Of a DNA stretch of 64,000 nt, positions 19,558 through 30,257 are shown one piece after another. Source of the stretch: Trissonchulus latispiculum (lineage: Eukaryota > Nematoda > Enoplea > Enoplida > Ironidae); the NCBI GenBank assembly GCA_030248195.1, contig JASAND010000718.1:1-64000 (forward strand), read 5' to 3'. Numbering within the stretch: the first letter of the stretch is position 1; every line of letters starts with the position of its first letter. A program made the translations under genes and the position numbers. The notes under the pieces are model-generated. The model saw only the letters and a list, made by a program, of their open reading frames with translations, did not search any database and was not told where the DNA came from.

Positions 19558-22086
19558 ATGTCCTGCATTAGTCTGTTACTGTCTTGCGTACTATTTTATA
19601 ATGAAATTGCTACTGCGCGCGGTTTGCACCTGGAACTTGACGGTAGTTCGCTCCGATTACACGATCTAATCCGCGCACAGGATTCTCAGGTCACGGTCAG
19701 CCTAAGCGAAGCAGCGAAGAAGCGAATCCAAGCTGCCTACGACCTGGTAATCGAATCGGCTCGCTTGGGGAAGAACGTTTACGGTCTGACAGTCGGAGTG
19801 GGGCACAACAAGGACACCCCGGTCTTCGACAAGACGGGTCGATTGACTCCAGAGGCAGTTCGGGCATCGGAACAGTTCAATCGCGATATCCTCCACAGTC
19901 ACTCGGCGTCGAGCGGTCGCCCCATCGCACCTAAAACAGTCAAAATGGCCCTCATAATCCGACTGAACCAGATAGCCACCGGTCACGTCGGTTGTCAGCC
20001 CGCCGTCGCGCAGGCCTACGTGGACTTCATCAACGCCAACATCATGCCGGTCGTCCCGGAGGATGGTTCAGTCGGAATGAGCGACATCCTTCTCGCCGCT
20101 CACATCGGCGTTTCCATGATGGGCGAATGGGAAGTCTTCTACCGGGGCAAACGAGTGAAATCTTCGGATGCACTGAAGGACGCGGGGCTGAGTCCTTTGG
20201 TTCCGTTTGCCAAAGACGGGCTGTCGATTCTATCGAATAACGCCCTATCGACAGCACGTCTCGTATCGGCAACGGAACGCGCCGGTGTTCTGGTCAAGTT
20301 CTCCACCATCTTGCTCGCTGCTTCGTTGGAGGCGCTCAACGGGAACATCAGCCCGCTGTTGCCGTTTGTCGTCGGTATTCGGCCATTTCCAAATGCTGAG
20401 CGCGTTGCGGCCAACGTGCTACAGCATTTGGAAGGAGGCTATTTGTTCGAGGTGGATAAAAATAGGTCTATCCAAGACCCGCTTTCATATAGAGGGGCCC
20501 ACTGGGCAATTGCTCATGCCCTTTCGAAACTGGGGGACCTCGAACAGATGCTCTCAATTCAGGTTCCGAGTCAGTTCCGATGACAACCCGACCGTCTACA
20601 TCGAAACTCCGCTGAGTCGATACAACAACTACTCCCAGGTGAGTCAGTACATCCTCAAAGAGCCGGTGGTCGGTGCTGTCTGCTCCTCAGCGAACTACGA
20701 CACGGTTCAGCTGGCCTCGGAGGCTGAGGGGTTCATCAACGCCATGGTGCAGCTGGCGAAGTATTCCACAAATCGTCAGACGAAACTCTACGACCCAGCG
20801 TTCACCAAACTGCCCCGAGCCCTGGTCGACCCGGACGACCACAACGGACAGGCCTACTCCGCCCTACAGAAAAGCTTCATTGCCCTTTTCATTGAGACGG
20901 CTCAAGCCGCAAACCCTGTCTCATTTCATTCCGTCACAATGCAAGGTGGCATTGAAGATGTTTCTACCAACTTGTTTCAGGTCAGTTGCAGTGTGTCAAA
21001 TTACAGGATGGTGTGGCATCCCTCACAGCTACTTGGCAGCCTGGCAGCTACTTTTCACAGGCTGTCTAAAATACAAACAAAAATATGAAATAGTTGGTAG
21101 TTTCAAGGCAGATACTAATAAATTAAAGGCGATAGGCCGCAAAAACTGTTACGGACTGGCTGGTCGGCCCTGTATTTGACCGGCCGCTCCGTGGGCCTGT
21201 CTGAACAGTGCCGGTACAAAGCACTAATAGACAGTGAGAAAAGTTGCCTATTTTCGCGTACGCCAAAAAATCTCCCGACAAGCCTTTATGAATCTGGCCC
21301 ATTTATAGACCAGCGAGACTCTAAAATCTTAGACTGAGAAACCTGGGAAATAAAATTTTAATTATGTTTTGAAGGATTAATGATTAATCAGCTTCCAGTC
21401 ATTTCATTCCTTTCGTCTACATCTGTCGTGGACGGACACTGAGTGCAGTAGAATAATGAACGCTGCTCTTCGCTGCCTTAATTCAGTTGATTATTTGAGA
21501 TGAAGTATGCCTTTTTGCGTTCACGTAGCTGCCATTTAACTACACCTGAGCAAGGGAAATGGGGTGTATCGCCCTGAGGGGGGGTGGTGGTGGAAAGGAT
21601 TTATCACCCTTTAGGACCACACTCTGATTTAACCTTGAATTTCTCACCAGACAGAAAAAACTGACGCCAACGCTTAAGGCATCTGACTATATTTTCACGG
21701 TGTTTTCAGTAGAGTGAGCAAAAGCTCACTCAATTCAAATCTTTTGATATCTGTTTTAGGTGGCCAAGAATTTGGAAGAAGCGGCTGAGAACATCGAATA
21801 TATCTACGGAATTGAGCTGATGCAGGCGATGCAAGCCCTGGATCTGCGAATCAAGATCCAAAATCGAACCCTGTCGGCCACAAATCAGCGCCTGCTCAGA
21901 GTGGTACGAAAATATCTGGCCTACTATGACGAGGATCGCCAAATAACGCCCGATATCGAGATTGCCACCCGATTTGTGCGCGGTCTGAGACTGATTCGAG
22001 AGGATTTTCTGGCGGACGCCGATGGGGATTTCCTGGCCTGGACTGTTAGCTATCGTCGAAAACGACATTCGATGCGATTTGGATAG
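19558..22086 (+). pseudogene. Secreted lyase-like protein, copy 2, frameshifted
   Basis: Inverted paralogue of 4317-6971 with the same two-exon structure: 19558-20980 and 21760-22086, donor CAG|GTCAGT and acceptor TTTTAG|GTGG. The first 341 codons read through, with a different signal peptide but the same mature start (GLHLELDGSS), the same tyrosine loop and the same GSVGMSD in place of the MIO triad. At about 20566-20572 the sequence has four extra bases relative to copy 1. They look like a local duplication of GTTCCGA and shift the frame to an immediate stop at 20581. Beyond it the original frame continues in good order to the end of exon 1 and through exon 2. Conservation after the lesion suggests either a recent mutation or an assembly error; if real, the product is truncated before the SSDDNP region. 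Confidence 0.75.
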
Positions 22087-23294
22087 GGCCTGGTGCAAAA
22101 AACGCAAAAATGCAAAATTGTGAAAAAACTACAAAATTATTATTGTCGATTTGTTGCCAACGAAGGAACAACCCTAACACTAAATTGTTAACGTTAACTG
22201 AACTCTCGGTTGTTTACTGGGGATGTTGTGCCAAAGTTTCTGGTGCTTCTGTACTGTACTGTAAAGATTATGATTGTGCATAGTACAAACAAAAAGTCGG
22301 TTATGAAGAGAAGCAGTACATCTGTGAATACCTACCGAAAATCATCTAATTAAGTAGTGGTCAAATGCAGATTTACACTGCACCAATTAGACTCTGGGAT
22401 TTAACTTAATTTAATTGAGTTTAATTTAATTTAGCTACCTGTGCGGCTTGAATCTAACCATTGAAACGCTACAGAGCTTGAGATGTTACATTGTAGCATA
22501 GGCGTTACTTACTTACTTTGGCTTATTTCTTTTCCACTGCTCGGCACGTGAAAATTTTCATTTGTTCCAAACAACTGCGAAATTGCAAAAACTCCAAACT
22601 TATTATCGATATTCGATTTGATATTATTGTGTTCTGAACGCAATAATTGATTTCGTTTCACCTGATTAAATTACACACATGAATTACCAACTGTCGGAGT
22701 CTTAAAGGTTTAGAAGTAACACTAAAGTGCTGAACTTTTCTTGTACATTGCGAACTATCTGACTATCACATCAGTTGCAACAGTGACTCTCATTTTTGCA
22801 ACCTCATTGCAATTTTTGCAATTGTTGCATTTAACATAACAATGTTTGAATTTCACAATATTTATGTTCTTCTATTTTGTAAGTGAATTAGGCATAGGAA
22901 AGCTTGATAAGCCTGATATGGGAGTGTAGCGGAAGGGTCGAGGTTCAAACCTTCAGTCTTGGGCATGTCCTCGGTTTCGTTTTGGCCCACCAGCACTGGT
23001 TGAAGCCGTATAGCTTATTTACTATTTTCAAGTTCTCTGGTATTCTTTTTTGAGATTTGCAGGAGCCCATTAACAGGGCCCACTTTTCAGTACTAGGAGC
23101 AATGACTTACAATTTGTGTGTCGCTCTGCATATTGACTATTGACCAAGCAGATACGCAAATCCAGAGTCCAGAGAAAGCGACACACAAAATGCATCATCC
23201 ACTTTCTAGGTCGACATGCTACTTTATGCTCCCTTAGTTTACAGTAACCCTTACTCAAGTTTAATTACACAGAATTTAATTACACACAGCTTAA
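22087..23294. other. Spacer between lyase copy 2 and the TMEM179-like gene
   Basis: AT-rich with short TTTAATTTAATT repeats near 22400. A B-box-like motif (GAGGTTCAAACCTTC near 22939) may mark a decayed tRNA-derived retroposon. The last part should be the 3' untranslated region of the TMEM179-like gene. No gene is seen. Confidence 0.4.
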
Positions 23295-25949
23295 TTACTG
23301 ATCAAAACTGGTAAACGAGCCATAGGGTGTTGTAGCCGAAGGCGTGAGCGATTTAAAACTGTCCGTTCGTTGTTCCTCCTCCAGCCGAGAGCAATCGGTT
23401 CTCAGCGATTCCTGAAGCGTCATCACCGAACTGGTATCCGGTTCAGATTCGGTCCGATTGGGTTTCGACTGAGATGTGGCTACTGGAGGGCTGTAGGTTG
23501 GGAAATCGATGTGTCTGATTAGACGCATCGTTCCGATGATGGTACTGATAATCCAGGTGGTTACACTAAGCCAACAGAATACCTGAAACAGACGGTTGAA
23601 ATAAAGGTACTAGAAAAGATGTTTATAATCAGGAGAAAGATTAATAATTTAGATGACATGAAATGGTGGGAGCTAATCATCTTATCACCTTTTAAACTGT
23701 GATGGCTGAAATAAAAATATCAAAAAGTTATTAACAACCAAAAGTAAGATTTAGAGAACAGATGACATAGAATAGCGAGATATATACAAATCAATGAGTT
23801 TTAATCTGTTTCGATATTTCTTAATTAAACTGCCTGAATATTTCTCAAATTTTTGCCACATATCAACAATTTTAACACTGGAAACTGGAGATTTTATATT
23901 ACATATAAGCTAAGCAGAATGGCTTGAAGCCAAAGTAAGAAGCTCTGGCTGAGCGGTAGGGGTTTCTTCTGGTGCGCGGATAATCGGTGGTTCGATCCCC
24001 ATTCTGGACACTTTTCTGTTCTTCTTTTTAATTCTGGTTTAAGAGGCTAACATAATGTGGAAACTAAAAGCGGTAATCTTCGTAGAGCAGCATTGTGGCA
24101 AGAAGAAAAATTCCACTCAACCGGGAATCGAACCTCGGACCTTTGGCTCCAAAGCTAGACATAATGACAATCTAAAGTCTGACCAAAAAATGTAGGGAGC
24201 GAAATTGTTTTGCTTATACTGAATTACCGGTACATTTTTGCTGCAGCAATGTATATATTTTCGGAACCGTCATGGCATGAACTTTCTTTTGGTTGGAAAA
24301 AATTTTTTAAAAAATTAAAATTCATCAAAAGAAGCCGATTTTTTAAGTTTTGAAAGATCAGTAGAAGCCAGAAACTAGCCGTTCGGTGGAAAATTAGCCC
24401 ATGCCGCAGGCATTTTGAATCCCGAATATCAGCTCATTTCGTCAAAAATTGCGATAGTTATTCAATTTTTTCGATTTTCAAAATCCTTTGATCTTTGCCG
24501 CTTTTCCAACTTTGACTGGCTATTACTCGCAACTCACTCAATAGAAAAATTTTTCAATTGGATTTCCAGGACCGCTTATGTGTCTGCTTTCATGTGATCT
24601 ATGTGGTTTTTCAAAATTTGAAAATTGATTTTTTCGAAAAATACCACTTTTTGACCCAAAATTTCGACAAGGCGAATCCAGCAAAAGTGGGCAAAATAAC
24701 ATTGTCATAAAGTTTAATCTGAGCTGAATCCAACGATATAAAGTTTTCGTGGCTACGGCTTATATTGGATCCGCAACGAATTTTTAAACAATTTCACTTT
24801 TTAGCCGGTTTTTGGCTAGTTTACACTATTTGGGGCAAATCAATGCACAATATAGCACAACTTGTCAGAAATCAGCTGAAATAGGAAATTATTTAAAAAT
24901 TCGTTGCTGGGGCAATTTAAGCCGTAGCCACGAAAACTTTATATTATTGGATTCAGCTCAGATTAAACTTTATGATAATGTGATTTTTACCCACTTTTGC
25001 TGGATTCGAATTGTCGAAATTTTGGGTCAAAAAGTGGTATTTTTCGAAAAAATCAATTTTCAAATATTGAAAAACCACATAGATCACATGAAAGCTGACA
25101 CATAAGCGGTCCTGGAAATCCAATTGAAAAATTTTTCTATTGAGTGAGTCGCGAGTAATGGCCAGTCAAAGTTGGAAAAGCGGCAAAGATCAAAGGATTT
25201 TGAAAATCGAAAAAATTGAATAACTATCGCAATTTTTGACGAAATGAGCTGATATTCGGGATTCCAAATGCCTGCGGCATGGGCTAATTTTCCACCGAAC
25301 GGCTAGTTCCTGGCTTCTACTGATCTTTCAAAACTTAAAAAATCGGCTTCTTTTGATGAATTTTAAGTTTTTAAAAAATTTTTCCAACCAAAAGAAAGTT
25401 AATGCCATGACGGTTCCGAAAATATATACATTGCTGCAGCAAAAATGTACCGGTAATTCAGTGTCAGCAAAACAATTTCGCTCCCTACATTTTTTGGTCA
25501 GACTTTAGTGTTTATATTTTTGGTACTGAAACTTACAGCGGCTATAATGAACTGATATACGGGCACAATAAAGCTTTCGATTTGAGCAGATCCAACGGCA
25601 GTCACTAGATAGTCTGCAATGGCGGTACACCTAAAATTAACCGTACAGCAGTGTACAACAACAACACTAAAAATATTATTATTATTATTATCGAAATGGT
25701 CCCTTTTTGTTACCTAACTCATAACTAGATTTCATGCATTCATGGCAGACTGTTCAAATCTGATTAGCTTTATGGACTTGGATAAAATATAAATGTTAAT
25801 ATTAAGCGACAAAATAAAGTATACGTGTCAGGGATCCACATATCACAACGCTTGTTTACTAAAGTCTGACACAAAAATGTGTGTAGAAAACTGTGATCTC
25901 TTCTACTGCATTTAAGTATTGGCTAATAAATAAGCTAACAAATTATGTC

Positions 25950-26044
<95 letters not shown>

Positions 26045-28065
26045 TCTTATTATTCAGTTAATTAATGGCCATACGTGGTCAGTCTGGAGTTAAGGGAAAC
26101 ATTCCCGCACCAGGATCTGAGGCCATCGGTTAGGATGGAGGAAGCCACCAACAGGAGAAGAGTGAATACTAGACTGACAAAAATACTGGGAATGACTAGT
26201 GTGGCTGCTTTACTGGATTTCCTGAAAAGGAAAAAATTGTGGACTGGACTCGAATGCATTTAATTCCGTTAGGTGGCTTATTTCGTAGCTTAAGGGGGGG
26301 TCACTTTTTTGCCCATTTTTCGACCATCTCCGATTTTGCTCATTTTCACATATTTTATAGTCCCCATGGGTCCGCGAAACAAGACACGAGCGTTTTGCAA
26401 AATATTGCTACTATCGTTCTGTACAGGCCCTCAAAGATGACCTCGACATGTGTTAAACATAGGAAAATGAAAAAGTTAGGTTAAAAAGTTTGTGGCAGAA
26501 AAATTTTTCGCTGTATAAGAGCCAGAGCTCTGAAACCTTTTCAGAACCATTAAGGACATGTTGTAGAGTGCAGCTATCTCCTCTGAAGCGATTCTGTTGA
26601 GTATTAAATTTTTGGCGAATTTTTAAAGTCATAATTTTTGAAAATCGGCCATTTTTGGACCATGAAAAACAGGACCTACGGTACTCTTTTGCTTGTCCTG
26701 AACGATTGGCAAAAGCTATAGAAACGGCCACTAGATAGCTGCATTCTACGCATAAAACCACGTCTTATGAAAATACTCGCATTTTTCTATCATCTACAGT
26801 AAGCTCAAAAAACTTGCCACAAAAACAGCAAATTTTGCTAAACATGGCCATTTTTCATAATTTTCACATTCTTTTGATAATTTCTCACTCATTATGTGGT
26901 AAAAATCACCAAACTGGGCAGATTAATTAATATATCCATGTCTGTCACATAATGTGGCCAAAACAAAGGCGTCAATATTGAAGATGACTGCTGTGGCGGC
27001 ACCTTTGATCTTTATAGGTGAAAAATGTCAATTTTAAAATTTTTCTAAATATAGACAAATTGGGTATCCATCGATAGCGAATGGAACGAGGAACAACTTT
27101 TCTCATAGAACCATGGGTCTAAAATGTTGTCTGTGCAAGATAAAACGAGTTAAAGTTACACTGGGCAGTGCTGCAAGGTTAGGTCAGTGCATCACTCAAG
27201 CATGCGTTATGAACGCCTGGATAGCTGGCCTTGAGCCACGTCTGCACTTAAATATTACCTTAGTAAAGGCTTTAATTTGGTGTATCGGTTAACCCTGGTT
27301 TCGCTAGCGTTTGGTCTCCACCTGACCTTGCAGGGCTCATCACCGGAATTTTCAAGTTTTCCGGCTTTGAACCTGAATAACTCTGTCACAGTTTGATTTC
27401 GAACGCTAATATTCTAAGTTATTTTTTGAGAACATATGGGGGCATATTATGTGTGAAAATAAGCGAAATCTGTGAGTATCGATTTTTGACCATAGTGACC
27501 CCCCCTTAAGTCATTGCGGTAGCAAGAATTTATTGCTCTCATATTAGACTGCTAATTCTTAGGAGAAGCACACTAAGTTGATTTCAACCTTAATATCTCA
27601 TTCAAACCAAACAAAGAGCTTTTTACAGGCGCAACAGCCCAACTTCAAACACCAAGTTAGTTTAGCAAAACTCTGATTTTTCATACAAAATATAGAATTT
27701 TCCTATAAACTATATCCATTATCTTACTTGACAGTAATCTGCTTAGGACTAGGCCTCAGCAGCATGAAAAACCAGATCAGAATAAAGGCGATAATTGCTG
27801 CAGCACCGAAACTGTACTCCACAAAATCGCACGTCGTCTTGTCGCCCCACAAACTGTCCTTCGATATCTCAATCAAATTATCTTCCGAAGATTTAGAGGG
27901 ATGTCTTCGCACTTTCCATTGGGCATGAAGGATGCAACCGAAAGGGTCCGTATTTCGCCGGCCAAATGCCATGGCCAAAAGGACGGCAAACGATGAAATG
28001 GCACAACCGATTAGTGTGGCCACTTGACCATAGACCCAGTAGGTGGTCACTTTTGTGGCATACAT
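23295..28065 (-). CDS. TMEM179: TMEM179-family tetraspan membrane protein
   Basis: Four exons on the minus strand: A 28065-27728 (exon open to an acceptor at 28180), A2 26221-26075, B 25630-25537, C 23582-23295. All junctions keep frame (phases 2, 2, 0) and use GT/AG sites, for example CCTTTTCAG|GAAATCC. The 288-residue product has four hydrophobic segments: VATLIGCAISSFAVLLAMAF, YSFGAAAIIAFILIWFFML, IFVSLVFTLLLLVASSIL, and a final one spanning exons B and C (VYQFIIAAV then FCWLSVTTWII). Landmarks of the TMEM179 family are present: a cysteine-containing CILHAQWK loop after segment 1, WGDKTTCDF before segment 2, and RSWC after segment 3. The tail of about 75 residues is Ser/Thr-rich and longer than in vertebrate members. 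Its biochemical function is not established. Introns contain a TTAA element, an ATT microsatellite and a large palindrome. Confidence 0.75.
23939..24012 (+). repeat. tRNA-like sequence (A and B boxes), probably a SINE head
   Basis: TGGCTGAGCGGT matches a polymerase III A box and GGTTCGATCCC a B box at tRNA-like spacing, but the acceptor and T stems do not pair well. It lies in the last intron of the TMEM179-like gene. A second B-box-like stretch on the minus strand (about 24160-24110, GAGGTTCGATTCCCGG) lies beside the foldback element. Degenerate, not a functional tRNA. Confidence 0.4.
24175..25505. mobile_element. Palindromic foldback element, copy 2 (intronic)
   Basis: Two arms of roughly 600 bp are near-perfect reverse complements. 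The left end AAGTCTGACCAAAAAATG mirrors CATTTTTTGGTCAGACTT at the right, and long stretches such as the arm with ccgtcatggca/tgccatgacgg match throughout. Flanked by TA. It is the same family as 522-1519, and a short end fragment lies at about 25858-25905. It sits in the last intron of the TMEM179-like gene, so its transcript would form a very long hairpin. No gene. Confidence 0.9.
25950..26040. repeat. (ATT)n microsatellite
   Basis: About 30 uninterrupted ATT/TTA units, in the intron between exons A2 and B of the TMEM179-like gene. Confidence 0.98.
26294..27505. mobile_element. TTAA-flanked element with GGGGGGGTCACT ends
   Basis: The inverted termini GGGGGGGTCACT and AGTGACCCCCCC are exact over 12 bp and flanked by TTAA (26290-26293 and 27506-27509), the duplication typical of piggyBac-type insertion. 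The terminal bases differ from canonical piggyBac CCC...GGG. It is 1.2 kb with no transposase frame and lies in the first intron of the TMEM179-like gene. Confidence 0.75.
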
Positions 28066-28289
28066 TGCGGCGATTTGAAGTCTGTGATTGTCTTGTTGGG
28101 TGTCGAAAACGGTGGTAGCGGTGGTGGTGGTGGTGCGATGATGGAGTTTTTCGGATTCTTCTTCAGGCGAGAGAGTAGTCCTATAATAGATAGTTTAAGG
28201 GATGCTTAAGATTAGTTTAGGAAGTTAATGTTTAGCAAGTCGGCAAGACTTGAGTAATTAAAGAATGAAAGAAAGTTGCACACGACCAA

Positions 28290-28360
28290 CTGGAAAACTA
28301 TTGCATGTCTTCTGCTGAACGCGCAGACGTTCTAACCAACTGAACCACAGGGGCAGGAAG
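28290..28360 (-). repeat. tRNA-like fragment next to the retroelement
   Basis: The minus strand reads CCCCTGTGGTTCAGTTGG, a good A-box region, but no B box follows at the right distance. Likely a retroposon or tRNA remnant just outside the 5' LTR. Confidence 0.25.
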
Positions 28361-28364
28361 CTTC

Positions 28365-29798
28365 AATATTAGGCAATTTGATGAATTCTTTTGGAAATCT
28401 GCAAAACAAGGAACTTAATTTTGATTAATAGAAATGGGTCTTTGTGAAGGGATTTGGACAATTTATGTATGCTCAATTTCTTAACTTAATGGGGTTGTTT
28501 TCGTCGAAATTGGGACTCTAGGGGACCACCTGAAACCCCAGGTAACCCCATCAATCAAAAACAAGGCTACTGTTTGAATAAGATCAAAGAACTTCCAGGG
28601 AGGCCGCTGAGTCAGAGGGGGAATGACGTGAAGTACCGTAAGACACATTCACACACACATACACTACACGTAACATGAGGCGGGGCTTGCCTTCTACGTC
28701 ACACTTTGATTGACAGGAAGGGAGTTCCCGGCCTGACGTCACAACACGATCAGTCTTGGCCTGGCAGTGATACAGTTCAGTCGGTTGGTTTTGGCAGTTT
28801 TGCAGTTGTCGGCATTGCGTATTTGTGTGGCCGTTGTGCCTGTTAGTTGTGTTTTGGGTCCAGGAAGTGACTGTTCAGACTGTCTTCGTTGTGTGTGAGT
28901 ATAGCCAGACTCACCACTGCTTGATCCCTCATCTTTTTGCTATTACTTGCTTGACTGTCTTCACGATCCGCCTTCAGTAGTACTCACGTCATTCTCAGAT
29001 CTCTCTCAGGACCAACTCCCTGGAAGTAAGGTAATGAGAACGGTGTAACTCGAGTTTCGAGTTGGTGGTTGAATTGTTTTGGTATAACTCCAAATTAGTT
29101 TGAAAATCGCAGTTCAATTGAAGGGCATATCATTATTGTTTGTTTATTAAACTTCTATCTGTAACTTCTTATACTGTATAGTCCTTTTTATAAATTGTAA
29201 TTGTTTGTTTCAAAACCTTTGATGTGAATGCCATCAATTGTTATAACCGTCTGTCAATTTCTGGTAAAATTAAAATGACCTTCAAAACGACTAGAGTTTG
29301 TTCAATTTTTCGGGCTTAACGTTGCGTCATTGAGAAGCGAGATTCGAGCCATTTTTGACTGTGTGGATAATTAGTTTAGCATAGCGATCCTGCTTGAGAA
29401 CTGGGTGGACCATTGTCTTACTTACGGAAGCCCAGTTTAGGTAGGAATCAAGAACAGATCTCAAAGTTTAGTGAGTGATCTGTTCTTGACTAGGTAATTA
29501 GGATCTGATTTGAAGGTTAACTGCGAGGCCCCTGAAGACTCGCTCTCAACGATTACGAAAACCGGTTATCTTGTAATATTTACTGTGCATATTGGCTAGA
29601 TCTGTATCCTATTGTTGGGATTGTTTGGGAGGTGTTGGACTGAAACTTGGATTATCGTGGATATACGGACCCCTGTAACCCAAAAGTGAAACTTTGTTGT
29701 TAGAAAGGAGGCATTAATCTGTGAAGACAAAAGTTGTAGTTTCTAGAAAAGCCTTTTGAACCAAAATTACCAGTGCCAACTGAAACCTTTTCTTCACA
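28365..29798 (+). repeat. 5' LTR of the giant retroelement
   Basis: Matches 45742-47125. The first 380 or so bases and the last 100 or so (from TAGAAAGGAGGCATTAATCT to CTTCACA) are almost identical between the LTRs. The middle has many substitutions and indels. The promoter region is described separately. A GTAAGG donor-like site occurs at 29026-29031 in the probable R/U5 part. Confidence 0.92.
28600..28800 (+). promoter_or_regulatory. LTR promoter/enhancer with AP-1, kappaB and CRE motifs
   Basis: In order: TGAGTCA (28608-28614, AP-1 type), TGACGTG (28624-28630), TACGTCA (28696-28702), GGGAGTTCCC (28720-28729, fits the Rel/NF-kappaB consensus GGGRNNYYCC), TGACGTCA (28734-28741, full CRE), then TCAGTC initiator-like sites at 28750 and 28777. 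There is no TATA box between the CRE and these sites, so an initiator-driven promoter is likely. AP-1, kappaB and CRE are all kept in the 3' LTR (45985-45991, 46097-46106 and 46111-46118), as is the second initiator (46154). Motif presence is seen; binding is inferred. Confidence 0.55.
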
Positions 29799-29800
29799 CT

Positions 29801-29818
29801 TGGAGCTCCCTCAGGCGA
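29801..29818 (+). other. Primer-binding site of the giant retroelement
   Basis: Starts TGGAGCTCCCTCAGG two bases after the LTR end, the position and TGG start expected for pairing to the CCA end of a tRNA. I cannot assign the tRNA with confidence. Confidence 0.6.
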
Positions 29819-30257
29819 GGATAAAACTTGGGTGATTCTTTTCAAACAGAGCTCTGCAGTTCACACTATCGAATTTGTCTTTTCGTTTGAAAGTTTAACC
29901 CTTTTTCCTCGATTAAAAGAACTCTCACGACCCAAAAAACATTGTAACTTCCCCCTGGTTTACAAGATTAATACCGTAATTTTATGTGTACACTGTATGT
30001 TGTAATTAATTAATGCAAATAATTATCAGTTACGTAGACCTTAAAACCTCTTAATTAATTACGTATGATCATCAAATATCACCCTTACGCTACGCAGACC
30101 TATCATGCTTTTTAATTCAATTACCAGTAATTTTCAACCTTAACTCTGTTTATAGGAGAACTTTTGAACCGCTTGCTAATACTTGTAGGGCTAATAACTT
30201 GAGTATAATTTACCTGAGTATAATTTTATTGAGCTGAGTCATTATTAGTATAATATA
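29819..30257 (+). other. 5' leader of the giant retroelement
   Basis: An AT-rich untranslated leader of about 440 bases between the primer-binding site and the ATG at 30258. It should contain the packaging signal. No gene is seen. Confidence 0.5.

Noticed and set aside
20207..21088. 293-codon plus-strand frame as a separate gene
   Set aside because: Its first half is an out-of-frame shadow of lyase-like copy 2. Only the part after the 4-bp insertion is the true coding frame of that copy.
23939..24012. Functional tRNA gene
   Set aside because: A and B boxes are present, but the acceptor and T stems do not pair and no clean anticodon arm forms.
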